The position numbers were made by a program, and so were the translations under genes. From NCBI RefSeq assembly GCF_040215105.1, contig NZ_CP157875.1, positions 3,745,001 to 3,809,000 of the forward strand: a stretch of 64,000 nucleotides of DNA, written 5' to 3'. Under the pieces are notes generated by a model. It had not been told where the DNA came from. It worked only from the letters and a program-made list of their open reading frames with translations, and searched no databases. Of this stretch, positions 7,934 through 16,559 are shown in pieces (position 1 is the stretch's first letter; the number at the start of each line of letters is the position of its first letter). Source of the DNA: Aeromonas veronii (GTDB taxonomy: Bacteria > Pseudomonadota > Gammaproteobacteria > Enterobacterales > Aeromonadaceae).

Positions 7934-9229
7934 TCACGAGGGCTGGGGGAGTGGCTCGGGCGGCAGGGCATTGAGGATCCGCCGCTCCGCCAGGGTGGAG
8001 AGGATAAACATCGCCAGATAGCCCAGGCCCAGCGCCACTATGATGGCCACCACGTTGGCGGTGAACTCGGCCACCAGGTAGTAGGCCGCCACCAGGGCCA
8101 CTATGCCCACCAGGCGAATGATCAGGCTCTGGGTGAAGTGGCCGTGGGCCTTGATATAGGCGAGCTGATAGCCGTTGAGCATCATAAAGATAAAGAAGAT
8201 GGAGAAGTGGAACAGTACGGGCACGGCCCCCACATAGTCGGCGGGGAACAGCAGCAATACCAGCGACTTGCCCGCCAACAGCATAACTGTAAAGAATATT
8301 ATGCTGACCATAGCACTCAGACGGAATATCCAGCTACGGATCAGCCGGATCTGGCGGTGATCTCCACTGCGCAGATTGACCGCCAATTCCGGCAGCACGA
8401 AGCGGTAGATGGGGAAGACGAACAACAGGGTCATATAGGTGAAGATGGGACGCACCACTACCTGAAAATCCCCCAGCTCGTCGAGGCTGAAGTGGCGTAT
8501 GGTGAGCAGCACAGTGATGTAGATCATCAGGATACTGGCCCCCGCCTCGAGGGACGCGGTGAAGCTCTTCTTCACATAGCTGCGCATCTCGGGGCCGAGC
8601 GCGACTTTCGCCAGCGGTCGGGTGGCGATGGCCCGGCGCCGGTGCAGATACATGTAGCCCGCGATGCCGAGCGACGAGAAGGTCAGCCCGTAGAACAGTG
8701 AGCCGAGCGCATCCAGCCCGAGACCGAAATAGCAGATCCCGAACATCAGGGCGTTGGCGAGCGGCTCCAGCCAGGTGACCCGGTTCGAGATCTCGTACAT
8801 CCGGTACATGGCCACCAGATTGGTGAAGTAGATCTTGAGCCCCAGCCCGAAGATGATCCCCACCAGTTGCAGATACTCGGCCCGGATATGGAGCCCGTGC
8901 TTGATATAGGGGATCACGACGCCCCAGGTGAGCAGCACCATGCCAATCAGGAAGTAGCGGAAAATGTTGATGATGTCCCGATCGTTTCGGGTCTGGGAGT
9001 AGCTCACCACCATGGAGGAGCGAAAGCCGGTCATCAGGATGAGCGACAGGGAGATCAAATCCACCACGCTGTTGAACAGCGCCAGATCCCCCTTCGCCAC
9101 CCACTGCGCCAGCCACACCTTGAAGGCGAAGCCGATGATGATGCTGGCAAGGGACGCCCACATGCCGGTGACGAAGGCCTGCTTGAGGCGAGTGAGGGAG
9201 TCGGGTTGTGCGTCTTGCGTAACTTGCAT
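7934..9229 (-). CDS. Polytopic membrane protein, oligosaccharide flippase-like
   Basis: Integral membrane protein of 431 residues with about twelve predicted helices, for example TGMWASLASIIIGFAFKVWLA near the N-terminus and VVAIIVALGLGYLAMFILSTLA at the C-terminus. The layout and the N-terminal signature resemble polysaccharide-export flippases of the MOP superfamily (Wzx type), but there are no glycosyltransferase or polymerase genes nearby, so the substrate is unknown. The start is uncertain: the ATG chosen begins MQVTQDAQPDS before the first helix and has no good ribosome site; other ATGs lie 42 and more bases upstream. It is transcribed toward the helicase gene and shares its terminator. 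Confidence 0.65.
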   Translation of the reverse strand: MQVTQDAQPDSLTRLKQAFVTGMWASLASIIIGFAFKVWLAQWVAKGDLALFNSVVDLISLSLILMTGFRSSMVVSYSQTRNDRDIINIFRYFLIGMVLLTWGVVIPYIKHGLHIRAEYLQLVGIIFGLGLKIYFTNLVAMYRMYEISNRVTWLEPLANALMFGICYFGLGLDALGSLFYGLTFSSLGIAGYMYLHRRRAIATRPLAKVALGPEMRSYVKKSFTASLEAGASILMIYITVLLTIRHFSLDELGDFQVVVRPIFTYMTLLFVFPIYRFVLPELAVNLRSGDHRQIRLIRSWIFRLSAMVSIIFFTVMLLAGKSLVLLLFPADYVGAVPVLFHFSIFFIFMMLNGYQLAYIKAHGHFTQSLIIRLVGIVALVAAYYLVAEFTANVVAIIVALGLGYLAMFILSTLAERRILNALPPEPLPQPS

Positions 9230-9678
9230 AGGTGAAAGGCCGGGTCGCTGCGAGGCAAGGGAGAGGCCCATCTTATAAAAGGGAGGCCCGGATTGAACAG
9301 CATTGATGCCCCAGGCTATCAATCAGGGCCCGGCAGCCGACCCGTCACGGCGCCAAGACGCGGCCAGACGCGGCCAGACGCTGGGGCTGGGCCTGGGTTC
9401 CCCCCACCTGTGCAGCACTCTCATTCCCCTTACCAGCTGTCTGGGGGAGCCAAGGTCTTCACTGACAATCAGGCAGAGGCGGGAAACCACCATGCCCGGC
9501 CCCCTCCTGAACGCACCTCTTTGTGCGTGGGCCCGCCGGCACCACGAACAAGTCCCCTTCGTCATCGTGTGTCAACACGACATGACAGCCCATGACCAAG
9601 CCCCTCATCCGGATATTGATGCAAGGGGCATGACTCCCTATCATCTCGCAGCCCCATGATCATGGATAAGAATGTTGT
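9230..9678. other. Gene-free interval with a 10-bp tandem repeat
   Basis: No convincing gene. Two complete copies of GACGCGGCCA (9357-9376) are followed by a partial third (GACGCTGGG). The rest is the shared upstream region of the flippase-like gene and the small gene at 9679; no clear promoter palindrome was found. Confidence 0.5.
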
Positions 9679-10074
9679 ATGTCCTTTGATAAAAAACACG
9701 GTGAATTCATCTTCGATGTGCAGGGAAACCTGGTCATCTGCGAGCTGATCGGCCCTTTCAATGAAGAGGGGATGCTGGCGTGGGTGACGGAGATAAAGCG
9801 CGTGGTGAGCAGTCTCGACGGGCAGCGTTTCTGCGCCCTGGTGGACCATCGCCAGCATCAGGGGGTGATACAGTCCGCGCTGCACCATTTGCAGGATACC
9901 TATGAGTGGCTTGGCCAGAAAAATCTGGTCGCCATCGCCTCCCTCTATTCGGCCAAGGTCTTCCATCACATCGCCCTCTCCTGCATGTCCCCCAGCCAAC
10001 CGGGCCATATTCAGGCATTCAACGACCACCAAGCGGCCCTCGCCTGGCTGGATGCCCAATATCAGGCGCAGTAA
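9679..10074 (+). CDS. Hypothetical alpha/beta protein, STAS-like
   Basis: Cytoplasmic protein of 131 residues without signal or membrane segments. Alternating strand and helix (GEFIFDVQGNLVICELIGPFNEEGMLAWVTEIKRVV) recalls STAS or SpoIIAA-like folds found as stand-alone proteins, but no diagnostic motif is present and I do not claim a function. The start ATG has a modest GGATAAG upstream. The last seven codons plus stop are repeated in altered form just after the gene (DAQYQAQ versus DAQYQTQ; see findings), which suggests recombination at its 3' end. Confidence 0.7.
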   Translation: MSFDKKHGEFIFDVQGNLVICELIGPFNEEGMLAWVTEIKRVVSSLDGQRFCALVDHRQHQGVIQSALHHLQDTYEWLGQKNLVAIASLYSAKVFHHIALSCMSPSQPGHIQAFNDHQAALAWLDAQYQAQ

Positions 10075-10132
10075 TAAGCCCGGACTGGGGTGATGCGCAG
10101 TATCAAACGCAGTGACCAACCCGGACTGGGGT
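10051..10132 (+). repeat. Tandem diverged copies of the gene's 3' end (41 bp x 2)
   Basis: Copy 1 (10051-10091) is the real end of the gene at 9679-10074 plus 17 bases. Copy 2 (10092-10132) encodes DAQYQTQ and stop in the same register against DAQYQAQ and stop in copy 1. The copies match at 33 of 41 positions, and the last 13 bases of each (CCGGACTGGGG and flanks) are nearly or fully identical. Three codon changes are silent, one is Ala to Thr, and the stop is TAA versus TGA. Confidence 0.85.
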
Positions 10133-10210
10133 GATCCTCAACCCAACCCTGCGTGACATGATGCCCTTATGCCACGCAGTCACCGCCATGACTCTGGATT
10201 AGAACCGCCG

Positions 10211-10432
10211 CTATTCACGCCCTGGGGTGCTGCGCCCGGCAGCAACCGAGAGCAGATTCTCCAGAGTCTGAACATAGGTGTCCATCGGGAGTGCAGCCCG
10301 GGTGACTATCTGCCCCGGCAGGGCGATGCCATCTGTGCCAAGGGGCATCTCCGCCGCCCGCACGCTACCGCCCCAGAGGCCCGCCACCAGTACCAGACAG
10401 CCCGCCAATCCCACCTTGATCCAACTCTTCAT
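10211..10432 (-). CDS. Small exported hypothetical protein
   Basis: Protein of 73 residues with a clear signal peptide (MKSWIKVGLAGCLVLVAGLWGGSVRAA) and a mature part of only about 45 residues, so it is a periplasmic or secreted small protein of unknown role. The start is chosen for AAGGAG seven bases before the ATG. The signal contains a Cys (AGCLVL), but it lies mid-helix and is not a convincing lipobox. No partner gene is adjacent. Confidence 0.6.
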   Translation of the reverse strand: MKSWIKVGLAGCLVLVAGLWGGSVRAAEMPLGTDGIALPGQIVTRAALPMDTYVQTLENLLSVAAGRSTPGRE

Positions 10433-10924
10433 ATTGTTGCTCCTTCCCAATATCCGACCCTAGGCCCTTGTGGCATCGCGGGCCCTCTAAGCAGTGAGCA
10501 GAAGATACGAGGGATTTGTGAGGGAAAAATGCGCTTGTGTGAAGTCTGGGTGAAGTCGCGGAGCAATTAAGGGAAAAATTGGAAGGCTGTAGGTGGAAAG
10601 CAGTGTCTCACCCGGTTCCTCTCCCGAGATCGAGGGCGCCATTTCCAAGCTTGATTGCCAGACCAGATCAGCGAAGCATTTTTACCCCTTCCCCCCACGT
10701 GGGAGAAGGGTTGGGGACGAGGGGGAGGTAAATACCAAAATACAGTGAATGAAACATCTGCCATAAGGGAATGATTAGCGTAGAGTAATCGTTCGTTTAC
10801 CGCGAACGATGTGATGGCAAGACAAACAGGAAACCTTGGATACCAACGGGCTCCTAGCAATAATCCCTTATCGCGATCGTCCGAATAGGATTCACTATTT
10901 GACCCTACGGCCCTTTGGAGAGAT
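10433..10924. other. Gene-free interval with a palindromic repeat element
   Basis: No supported gene. An imperfect palindrome at about 10684-10711 centres on the perfect CCCACGTGGG (10694-10703), with C-rich and G-rich arms and a G-rich tail to about 10729, resembling dispersed palindromic elements common in bacterial genomes. To the right the base composition turns AT-richer up to the GNAT gene. Confidence 0.5.
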
Positions 10925-11380
10925 ATGACAAACCCACATAACATTGAACCGATTCCTTGTGGAGAAAAGTCGCCCTATTTATCGCGACTAGAACAGTTAT
11001 TTCAATCCGAATGGCCAGACTTTCGGCTTTGTGATGCTTACACAAAAGATGCGAACTTACCGCCCGCTCTCGTTGCGGTAATGAATGATGTGGTGATGGG
11101 TGGTCTAGCTTACTCTAGCTTCAAGGAACCCCATCATAACGGTGATGCCATCTGGATCAATGCCGTTTTTGTCAGTGCCGAATACCGGGGTAAAGGTATT
11201 GCCAGCCAACTAATAAATGCCGGTGCATCACAGTTGTTAGGGTCGTCACAAAACTATCTCTATGCGTATACAAATGTCCCGACACTTTATCAATCGTTGG
11301 GTTGGTCTGAGGTTGATATTAAAAGTGAACCGGATCATAAGGTGATGAGAATTTCACTCAAGTCTCGGCGCCCCGGGTAA
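10925..11380 (+). CDS. GNAT family N-acetyltransferase
   Basis: Protein of 151 residues with a single GNAT domain that should transfer acetyl from acetyl-CoA to an unknown amine. The acetyl-CoA loop is in VFVSAEYRGKGIASQLINAG (about 79-98), where YRGKGIAS is the R/Q-x-x-G-x-G/A motif. The following LYAYTNVPTLYQSLGW has the usual acceptor-side Tyr in a YQSLGW segment. GGAGAG lies a few bases before the ATG. Base composition and codon use are visibly AT-richer than in neighbouring genes, and with the next gene it forms the one patch of the window that looks acquired. Confidence 0.8.
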   Translation: MTNPHNIEPIPCGEKSPYLSRLEQLFQSEWPDFRLCDAYTKDANLPPALVAVMNDVVMGGLAYSSFKEPHHNGDAIWINAVFVSAEYRGKGIASQLINAGASQLLGSSQNYLYAYTNVPTLYQSLGWSEVDIKSEPDHKVMRISLKSRRPG

Positions 11381-11718
11381 CAAAGCGTCAAGAAAACAGA
11401 CAAGGTGTGCCGAGCCTGCTCCAGACAATATTGGACATCCACCCATTGCTGGTGTCGGTAGGACGCCACTAGTGCGAGCTATGATCATGGGCTTTCCTTC
11501 TGAATCGAGATTGTTTTAGCCAAGTGCAAAACCGTTAATACTACTGATATTCATCAGCCCTTTCATGACCGTCTGAATTCGCTTCGCTATCCGAACCTGT
11601 GGCCCTATGATATAACACCAACATATATTGTTAGCTTTACATTCATTGCATATGCATTTTTTAATTTTTAGATTCAAGTCGAATTAACAATGCCATCCTC
11701 ACATTAACTACACAGGAT
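11381..11718. other. AT-rich gene-free interval
   Basis: 338 bases without a supported gene. The right half is strongly AT-rich. I see no transposase remnant, integron recombination site or clear promoter that can be named, though an AT-rich promoter for the gene at 11719 is likely. Confidence 0.4.
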
Positions 11719-12114
11719 ATGAGAATGTTCAACACAATGCCAACAACATCAAGTCAGTTAGCCAACTTAATACAAACAGCTATTCCTGTTGGAACCGTGT
11801 TCAGCAACCCAGGTGGAGGTACATCGACAGTCACTAAAATTGGGGAAGATAAGATCTCATATCGCCGTGGGAACTCAACCATGTCAATACGCTACTCTGA
11901 TATTTATGAGGTATATTCAACCTTCAAGGGTAAAAAACTACTCTCCAGTGAATTGAAAAACTTATGGCCAAGTATCTTCGATTCAGCAGCCAGACCCGCT
12001 GGCCATAGCTGTCATTGCACCTTTTTAATGCTTATTTTGGTGAGGTTAGGTCTCTCAAGTAAAATCCATGGGAAAGGGCGAGTAGGTCGTCCTTTTTTTG
12101 TTGAATTAACATAA
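11719..12114 (+). CDS. Hypothetical protein in AT-rich patch
   Basis: I do not recognise this protein of 131 residues. The first two thirds (SSQLANLIQTAIPVGTVFSN; TVTKIGEDKISYRRGNSTMS) look like a small helix-plus-beta-barrel domain, possibly nucleic-acid or peptide binding. The last third (AARPAGHSCHCTFLMLILVRL) has two close Cys and a hydrophobic run. AGGAT precedes the ATG; a second ATG two codons in is also possible. Codon use is AT-rich, unlike most of the window, consistent with horizontal acquisition. A strong terminator lies about 100 bases after it. Confidence 0.6.
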   Translation: MRMFNTMPTTSSQLANLIQTAIPVGTVFSNPGGGTSTVTKIGEDKISYRRGNSTMSIRYSDIYEVYSTFKGKKLLSSELKNLWPSIFDSAARPAGHSCHCTFLMLILVRLGLSSKIHGKGRVGRPFFVELT

Positions 12115-12217
12115 GCAAATTTAATACTTGCCAGATATGGTGAGAATGACAAATACACAGCACCAAACAACCTATAAATTAAATAATATTATTTACATTT
12201 AAAGTTTCAGAAAAAAA

Positions 12218-12250
12218 AATAAAACCACCCGTACGACAGGTGGTTTTATT
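12218..12250. terminator. Bidirectional intrinsic terminator
   Basis: A perfect 12-bp stem AATAAAACCACC/GGTGGTTTTATT with a 9-base loop. T-runs can be read on both strands. It sits between the AT-rich patch and the convergent amidase gene, and marks the right border of the AT-rich patch. Confidence 0.9.
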
Positions 12251-12292
12251 AAGTTACCAGACTAACCAAAGCTATTTAGTACAAGCCGACAA

Positions 12293-14008
12293 TCAACCCA
12301 ACGGCGGGGTGCGCGGCGGCACCCTGCGCTTGTTGCCGGTGGACTCGAAGGCCGAGGCGACCCGCAGCAGCTTGTTGTCGTCATAGGCGCGGCCGGCGAA
12401 GGTCAGGCCCACCGGCATGCCGATATCGGCCATTACCCCCATGGGGACGGTGACGGTCGGCACGCCGAGATGGCGAATGGCGAGGTTGCCGTTGGCGACC
12501 CAGATGCCGTTGCTCCAGGCGATATCGGCGGAGGCCGGATTCACATCCGCATCCGCCGGGCCGACGTCGGCAACGGTCGGGAACAGCACGGCATCGAGTC
12601 CGAGCTCGTCCATCCACTCTTCCAGATCCCGCTTGCGGGTCTGCTCCAGGCCGCGCAGGCCGTCCGGCACCGAGGCGATTTCGTCGAAGCGCTTGAGACC
12701 GCGCTTGGCCATCTTGACGTACTCGTCCATGCCGGCGGCGAGATCGCCCTCGCGGTTCGGCAAGGTGCCCGGATCGTGGGGGAAGATCTGGGGCCCATCT
12801 ACATCGGCCAATTTGTTGAGCTTGGGATCGCCGTTGGCGCGCAGGAAGTCATCGAACGCCCAGCCGGAGAGCTCCCACAGCTCGTCATTGAGGAACTCTG
12901 GCGAGACGATACCGCGATTGAACACGGTCGGCGCACCGGGTCTGTCCCCTTCGCAGTTGGAAACCAGCGGGAAGTCCACCTCGATCACCTCGGCGCCAGC
13001 GGCTTCCAGGGCCTGACGGGCCTGTTCCCACAAGGCAATTACCGACGCGCGGGTATGGATGCGCTGGCCGGTCGGGCCGCCGATGCCGGGATGCTCGCTG
13101 GTGCCAGCCAGTTCATCCTTGTTGATAAACATGCGAGGCACGCCGAGGCGCTTGCCCTTGAGGGCATCGGGCTTGGCGGCGAGTTCGAGATAGGAGGCCG
13201 GGCGCACCTCGGAGGCCTTGGGGATCTTGACCCAGGGCTGCAGGCGCCACAGATCCCCGCGAGTGTCAACATCATCGGCCACTACCACGTCGAGCACTTC
13301 CAAGAGATCGGCCATGGTGCGGGCGTAGGGCACCACCACATCCATGGTCGGGGTCAGCGGCCAGTTGCCGCGCACCGAGATGACACCGCGGGACGGGGTA
13401 TAGGCACAGAGACCGTTGTTGGAGGCCGGGCCACGGCCGCTCGACCAGGTCTCTTCCGCCAGACCGAAGGCGGAGAAGCTGGCGGCGGTGGCGGTACCGG
13501 CGCCGTTGGAGGAACCGGAGGCAAAGGGCGCGGTCAGGTAGTCAGGGTTGTAGGGGCTCTCGGCGCGGCCATAGACGCCGCGCTGCATGCCGCCATTGGC
13601 CATGGGGGGCATGTTGGTCTTGCCGAGGCAGATGGCGCCGGCGGCGCGCAGCCGCTCCACGGTGAAGGCATCGCGCTGGGCGACCAGATCCTTGAACGCA
13701 GGGCTGCCGGAGGCGGCGGTCAGCCCCTTGACCAGGTAGCTGTCCTTGGCGGTGTAGGGGATGCCGTCGAGCGGCCCCAGGGTCTCGCCACGGGCGCGGC
13801 GCGCATCGGAGGCTTGCGCCTCTTTCAGTGCATCGGGATTGCTTACCACCAGGGCGTTCAGCTTGGTGTCGGTCTCGGGGCCGTTATAGGCGGCAATGCG
13901 GGCGAGATAAGCCTCGACCAGTTCAACCGCGGTGGTGCGGCCTGCTTCGAGCGCACCGCGCAGCTCGGCAATGGAAACCTCGGTGACATCTACCATTTTG
14001 GCGATCAT
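12293..14008 (-). CDS. Amidase signature family enzyme
   Basis: Ser-cisSer-Lys hydrolase of 571 residues that cleaves an amide bond; the substrate is unknown. The catalytic Lys is in YTAKDSY, the cis-Ser in SGSSNGAG, and the nucleophile Ser region reads WSSGRGPASNNG where GatA-like enzymes have TGGSIRxPAS, so the glycine pair is changed. The ATG is preceded by AGGAG at six bases; an ATG 15 bases upstream has none. It lies downstream of agmatine deiminase on the same strand but behind a terminator-like hairpin, so the two may be separate units serving related nitrogen scavenging. GatA itself is unlikely because no gatB or gatC is near. Confidence 0.85.
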   Translation of the reverse strand: MIAKMVDVTEVSIAELRGALEAGRTTAVELVEAYLARIAAYNGPETDTKLNALVVSNPDALKEAQASDARRARGETLGPLDGIPYTAKDSYLVKGLTAASGSPAFKDLVAQRDAFTVERLRAAGAICLGKTNMPPMANGGMQRGVYGRAESPYNPDYLTAPFASGSSNGAGTATAASFSAFGLAEETWSSGRGPASNNGLCAYTPSRGVISVRGNWPLTPTMDVVVPYARTMADLLEVLDVVVADDVDTRGDLWRLQPWVKIPKASEVRPASYLELAAKPDALKGKRLGVPRMFINKDELAGTSEHPGIGGPTGQRIHTRASVIALWEQARQALEAAGAEVIEVDFPLVSNCEGDRPGAPTVFNRGIVSPEFLNDELWELSGWAFDDFLRANGDPKLNKLADVDGPQIFPHDPGTLPNREGDLAAGMDEYVKMAKRGLKRFDEIASVPDGLRGLEQTRKRDLEEWMDELGLDAVLFPTVADVGPADADVNPASADIAWSNGIWVANGNLAIRHLGVPTVTVPMGVMADIGMPVGLTFAGRAYDDNKLLRVASAFESTGNKRRVPPRTPPLG

Positions 14009-14088
14009 GGGGATCTCCTGCAAAAGGGTGACTGTTTGTCATGATGATCGCCACATCAGCGCCTGCGACCATCATGTCATCAAGAGAT

Positions 14089-14111
14089 AAAACCCCACGG
14101 CGTGGGGTTTT
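14089..14111 (-). terminator. Terminator between agmatine deiminase and amidase genes
   Basis: On the minus strand AAAACCCCA pairs with TGGGGTTTT around a 5-base loop, followed by ATCTC. It lies 25 bases after the deiminase stop and before the amidase start, so it should limit read-through. Confidence 0.75.
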
Positions 14112-14135
14112 GAATTTCTACACTCTTCGGTCAGC

Positions 14136-15233
14136 TTACTGACCGGAAGGAATTTGCTGGGTGATGCAGTGGATATTGCCGCCGCCGAGCAGGATCTCGC
14201 GAGCCGGTATGCCGATGACCTTGTGCGCCGGGAAGATCTCTTCCAGGATGCGCTGGGCTTCGCCATCGGTGGCGGCATCCAGCAGCGGGTAGACGATGCG
14301 ATCGTTGGTGATGAGGAAGTTGACGTAGGAGCCAGCCAGACGACCTTCCGCCTCGCGCGGCACGCCGCTGCCCTGCTCCACCCCGTCGGACTCCTCGGCG
14401 GTAGAGAACAGCGGGCCCGGCTGGGGCAGTTTCCACACTTTCAGCTTGCGACCCTTGGCGTCCACCACGGCTTCCAGCACCTTCAAGGCGGCCAGGGAGC
14501 GGGCGTACTGGGGGTCGGTCTCGTCGTCGGTCCAGTGCAGGGCCACTTCACCCGGGCGCACGAAGCAGCACATGTTGTCGATGTGGCCGTCGGTCTCATC
14601 CAGGTAGACGCCTTCGTCCAGCCAGATGAAGCTCTTCACGCCCAGATAGTCGCGCAGCAACCCTTCGATCTGCGCTTTGCTCAGGTGCGGGTTGCGGTTT
14701 TCGTTCAGCAGGCACTCGGCGGTGGTCATGCAGGTACCCTCGCCATCCACGTGGATGGAGCCCCCTTCCAGGATGAGCGGCGCGTCGTAGCGGCTCATGC
14801 CGTGCTGGGTCAGCATCTTGGCGGCCACCTCTTCGTCCTGGTTCCAGGGGTGGTAGAGACCGCCCTTGAAGCCGCCCCAGGCGTTGAAGCCCCAATCCAC
14901 CCCGCGGCACTCGCCGGCGGCGTTGGTGACCACGGTCGGGCCTGAGTCGCGAGCCCAGCAGTCATCGCTGCTCATCTCCACCAGGGTGACGTGGGCGGGC
15001 ATGATGGCACGCGCCTGCGCCATAAACTGGGCCGGCACCCCCATAAAGACCGGGGTGGCGCCACCGATGGCGTCCGCCACCTTGGCAAAGGTGCTCTGGG
15101 CGAAGCGACCCGCCTCACGCCAGTTGTCCGGGCGGAACGGCCAGATCATCCAGACGGCCTGCTGGTGCGCCCACTCGGCGGGCATGGTGAAGCCATCGCT
15201 GGCCGGGGTGGTGTTGAAGGTGTTGATGCTCAT
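14136..15233 (-). CDS. aguA: Agmatine deiminase
   Basis: Hydrolyses agmatine to N-carbamoylputrescine and ammonia, the first step from agmatine to putrescine. It has 365 residues, the normal length. The guanidine-modifying fold shows [11 protein letters not shown] (Asp acid/base region), ETDGHIDN with the catalytic His, and the nucleophile Cys near the C-terminus in [17 protein letters not shown] precedes the ATG. No N-carbamoylputrescine amidohydrolase (AguB) or putrescine carbamoyltransferase is in the window; whether the neighbouring amidase contributes is speculation. A divergent LysR gene 247 bases away is the likely regulator. Confidence 0.93.
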   Translation of the reverse strand: MSINTFNTTPASDGFTMPAEWAHQQAVWMIWPFRPDNWREAGRFAQSTFAKVADAIGGATPVFMGVPAQFMAQARAIMPAHVTLVEMSSDDCWARDSGPTVVTNAAGECRGVDWGFNAWGGFKGGLYHPWNQDEEVAAKMLTQHGMSRYDAPLILEGGSIHVDGEGTCMTTAECLLNENRNPHLSKAQIEGLLRDYLGVKSFIWLDEGVYLDETDGHIDNMCCFVRPGEVALHWTDDETDPQYARSLAALKVLEAVVDAKGRKLKVWKLPQPGPLFSTAEESDGVEQGSGVPREAEGRLAGSYVNFLITNDRIVYPLLDAATDGEAQRILEEIFPAHKVIGIPAREILLGGGNIHCITQQIPSGQ

Positions 15234-15480
15234 CGCAATATCCTTGCAGGCCCTGATGGCGACACGCGCATCACGGGGAATGGGGAAACGGGCTGATGGG
15301 GAGGCGGTTCATGCGCTGACGAGCGCACTCACCGCTTCCTGGCCCACCGGCTTGTCGTCGGCTACGCAACCGCCTGGCGCACCCGCAGAAAATCTGAGTG
15401 GTCGCAGTGTAAGAAGTTGCATCCACATCAATCAAATGAATAGGATTAATCATCCCATAAATGGCGTGAATAATCCCCCC

Positions 15481-16398
15481 ATGAAACTGCACCAGCTCGA
15501 CCTCAATCTGCTGCTCGCCTTTGACGCCCTGATGACAGAGGGCAGCGTCACCCGCGCCTCGGAGGCGCTGTTTATCAGCCAGCCCGCCATGAGCCACTCC
15601 CTCGGCCGGCTGCGCACCTTCTTCGGCGATCCGCTGCTGGTGCGCACGCCCCAGGGGATGCTGCCCACCCCCCGCGCCCAGCGCCTGCACCTGGGGGTGC
15701 AGCAGGTATTGCGGCTGCTGGAGCAGCAGCTCAGCGACGAGGAGGAGTTCGAGCCCCGCCACTCCAAACGCCGCTTCGTGCTCTGCACCACGGATTACGT
15801 GGAGTGCGTGCTGATCCCGCCGCTCATCTCGCGCCTCAAAACCCTGGCGCCCGGGGTCACCATCGAGATCCGCATCCTGCGCGACAACCTGCCGGAGGCG
15901 GAGCTCGCCAGCGGCGAAATCGATCTGGTGCTGGGGTTTGACGAGTACATGCAGGTGCCGGGATATCTGGGCAAGGAGACCTGGCTCACCGAGCCCCTGG
16001 CCGGGCTGGTGCGCGCCACCCGCGAGCTGCCGGAGGAGTGCATCACGCTCACACAGTTGGTCGACATGCCCCATGTGTTCCACTCGCCCCTTGGCACCTC
16101 GGAGGCGAGCCTCGACAAGTTTCTGCAAAGCCTGGGGCTGGCGCGCACCATCTCGGTCAACAGCCAGAGCTATATGTCTGCCGCCGCCATCGTCAGCCAG
16201 AGCGATCACCTGCTGGTGCTGCCCCGCAAGGTGGCGGAACTGCTGGCCGACCACTGGCCCCTCAAGAGCCTGCCACTGCCGACGGACGTGCCGGATTATC
16301 ACCTCAACTGCGTCTGGCATCCGGTCCACGCCCAGCAACCGGCCCTTATCTGGCTAAAAGAGCTTATGCGGGAGCTGGTCAATCAGGAGCCGGGTTAG
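15481..16398 (+). CDS. LysR family transcriptional regulator
   Basis: Protein of 305 residues. The N-terminal winged helix (LHQLDLNLLLAFDALMTEGSVTRASEALFISQPAMSHSLGRLRTFFGDPLLVRTPQGM) is complete, and a substrate-binding domain follows from about 90. It begins with MKLHQLDLNLL as expected; the frame stays open far upstream, but nothing there resembles the family. It diverges from aguA, so agmatine or a related compound is a candidate inducer. The 247-base gap is AT-rich near this start. The last 30 codons are present again, diverged but in frame, 10 bases after the stop (see findings). Confidence 0.88.
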   Translation: MKLHQLDLNLLLAFDALMTEGSVTRASEALFISQPAMSHSLGRLRTFFGDPLLVRTPQGMLPTPRAQRLHLGVQQVLRLLEQQLSDEEEFEPRHSKRRFVLCTTDYVECVLIPPLISRLKTLAPGVTIEIRILRDNLPEAELASGEIDLVLGFDEYMQVPGYLGKETWLTEPLAGLVRATRELPEECITLTQLVDMPHVFHSPLGTSEASLDKFLQSLGLARTISVNSQSYMSAAAIVSQSDHLLVLPRKVAELLADHWPLKSLPLPTDVPDYHLNCVWHPVHAQQPALIWLKELMRELVNQEPG

Positions 16399-16504
16399 GG
16401 CAACAGGCTGCGTCTGGCACACTCCCTATCACCACGCCCAGCAACCGGCTCTTATCTGGCTAAAGGAGTTGATGCGAGAGCTGGTCAATCAAGAACCGGG
16501 TTAG
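16309..16504 (+). repeat. Two diverged copies of the LysR gene's 3' end
   Basis: Copy 1 (16309-16398) is the true C-terminal coding end. Copy 2 (16409-16504) is 32 codons ending at an equivalent TAG. From HAQQPALIWLKEL to the stop the two encode identical residues with six silent codon changes (for example GCC/GCT, CTT/TTG, CGG/CGA, CAG/CAA, GAG/GAA). Upstream of that, WHPVHAQ in copy 1 reads WHTPYHHAQ in copy 2, a two-codon length difference. The copies share CTGCGTCTGGCA at their left end. Copy 2 has no start of its own. Confidence 0.93.
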
Positions 16505-16559
16505 CAAAGAGAGCAGCCCCAGCCCCTCTTCCGCAAGGAAAGAAGGGCGCAAATTGCAC

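Noticed and set aside
10567..10944. A minus-strand open frame upstream of the GNAT gene
   Set aside because: No ribosome site, no recognisable domain, overlaps the palindromic element and the GNAT gene's start.
11600..11700. Possible integron recombination site in the AT-rich patch
   Set aside because: Inverted TAAC/GTTA sequences are present, but the conserved core pattern does not fit and no integrase is near.
14866..15480. In-frame extension upstream of the LysR start
   Set aside because: It runs antisense through agmatine deiminase; family similarity begins only at the ATG at 15481.
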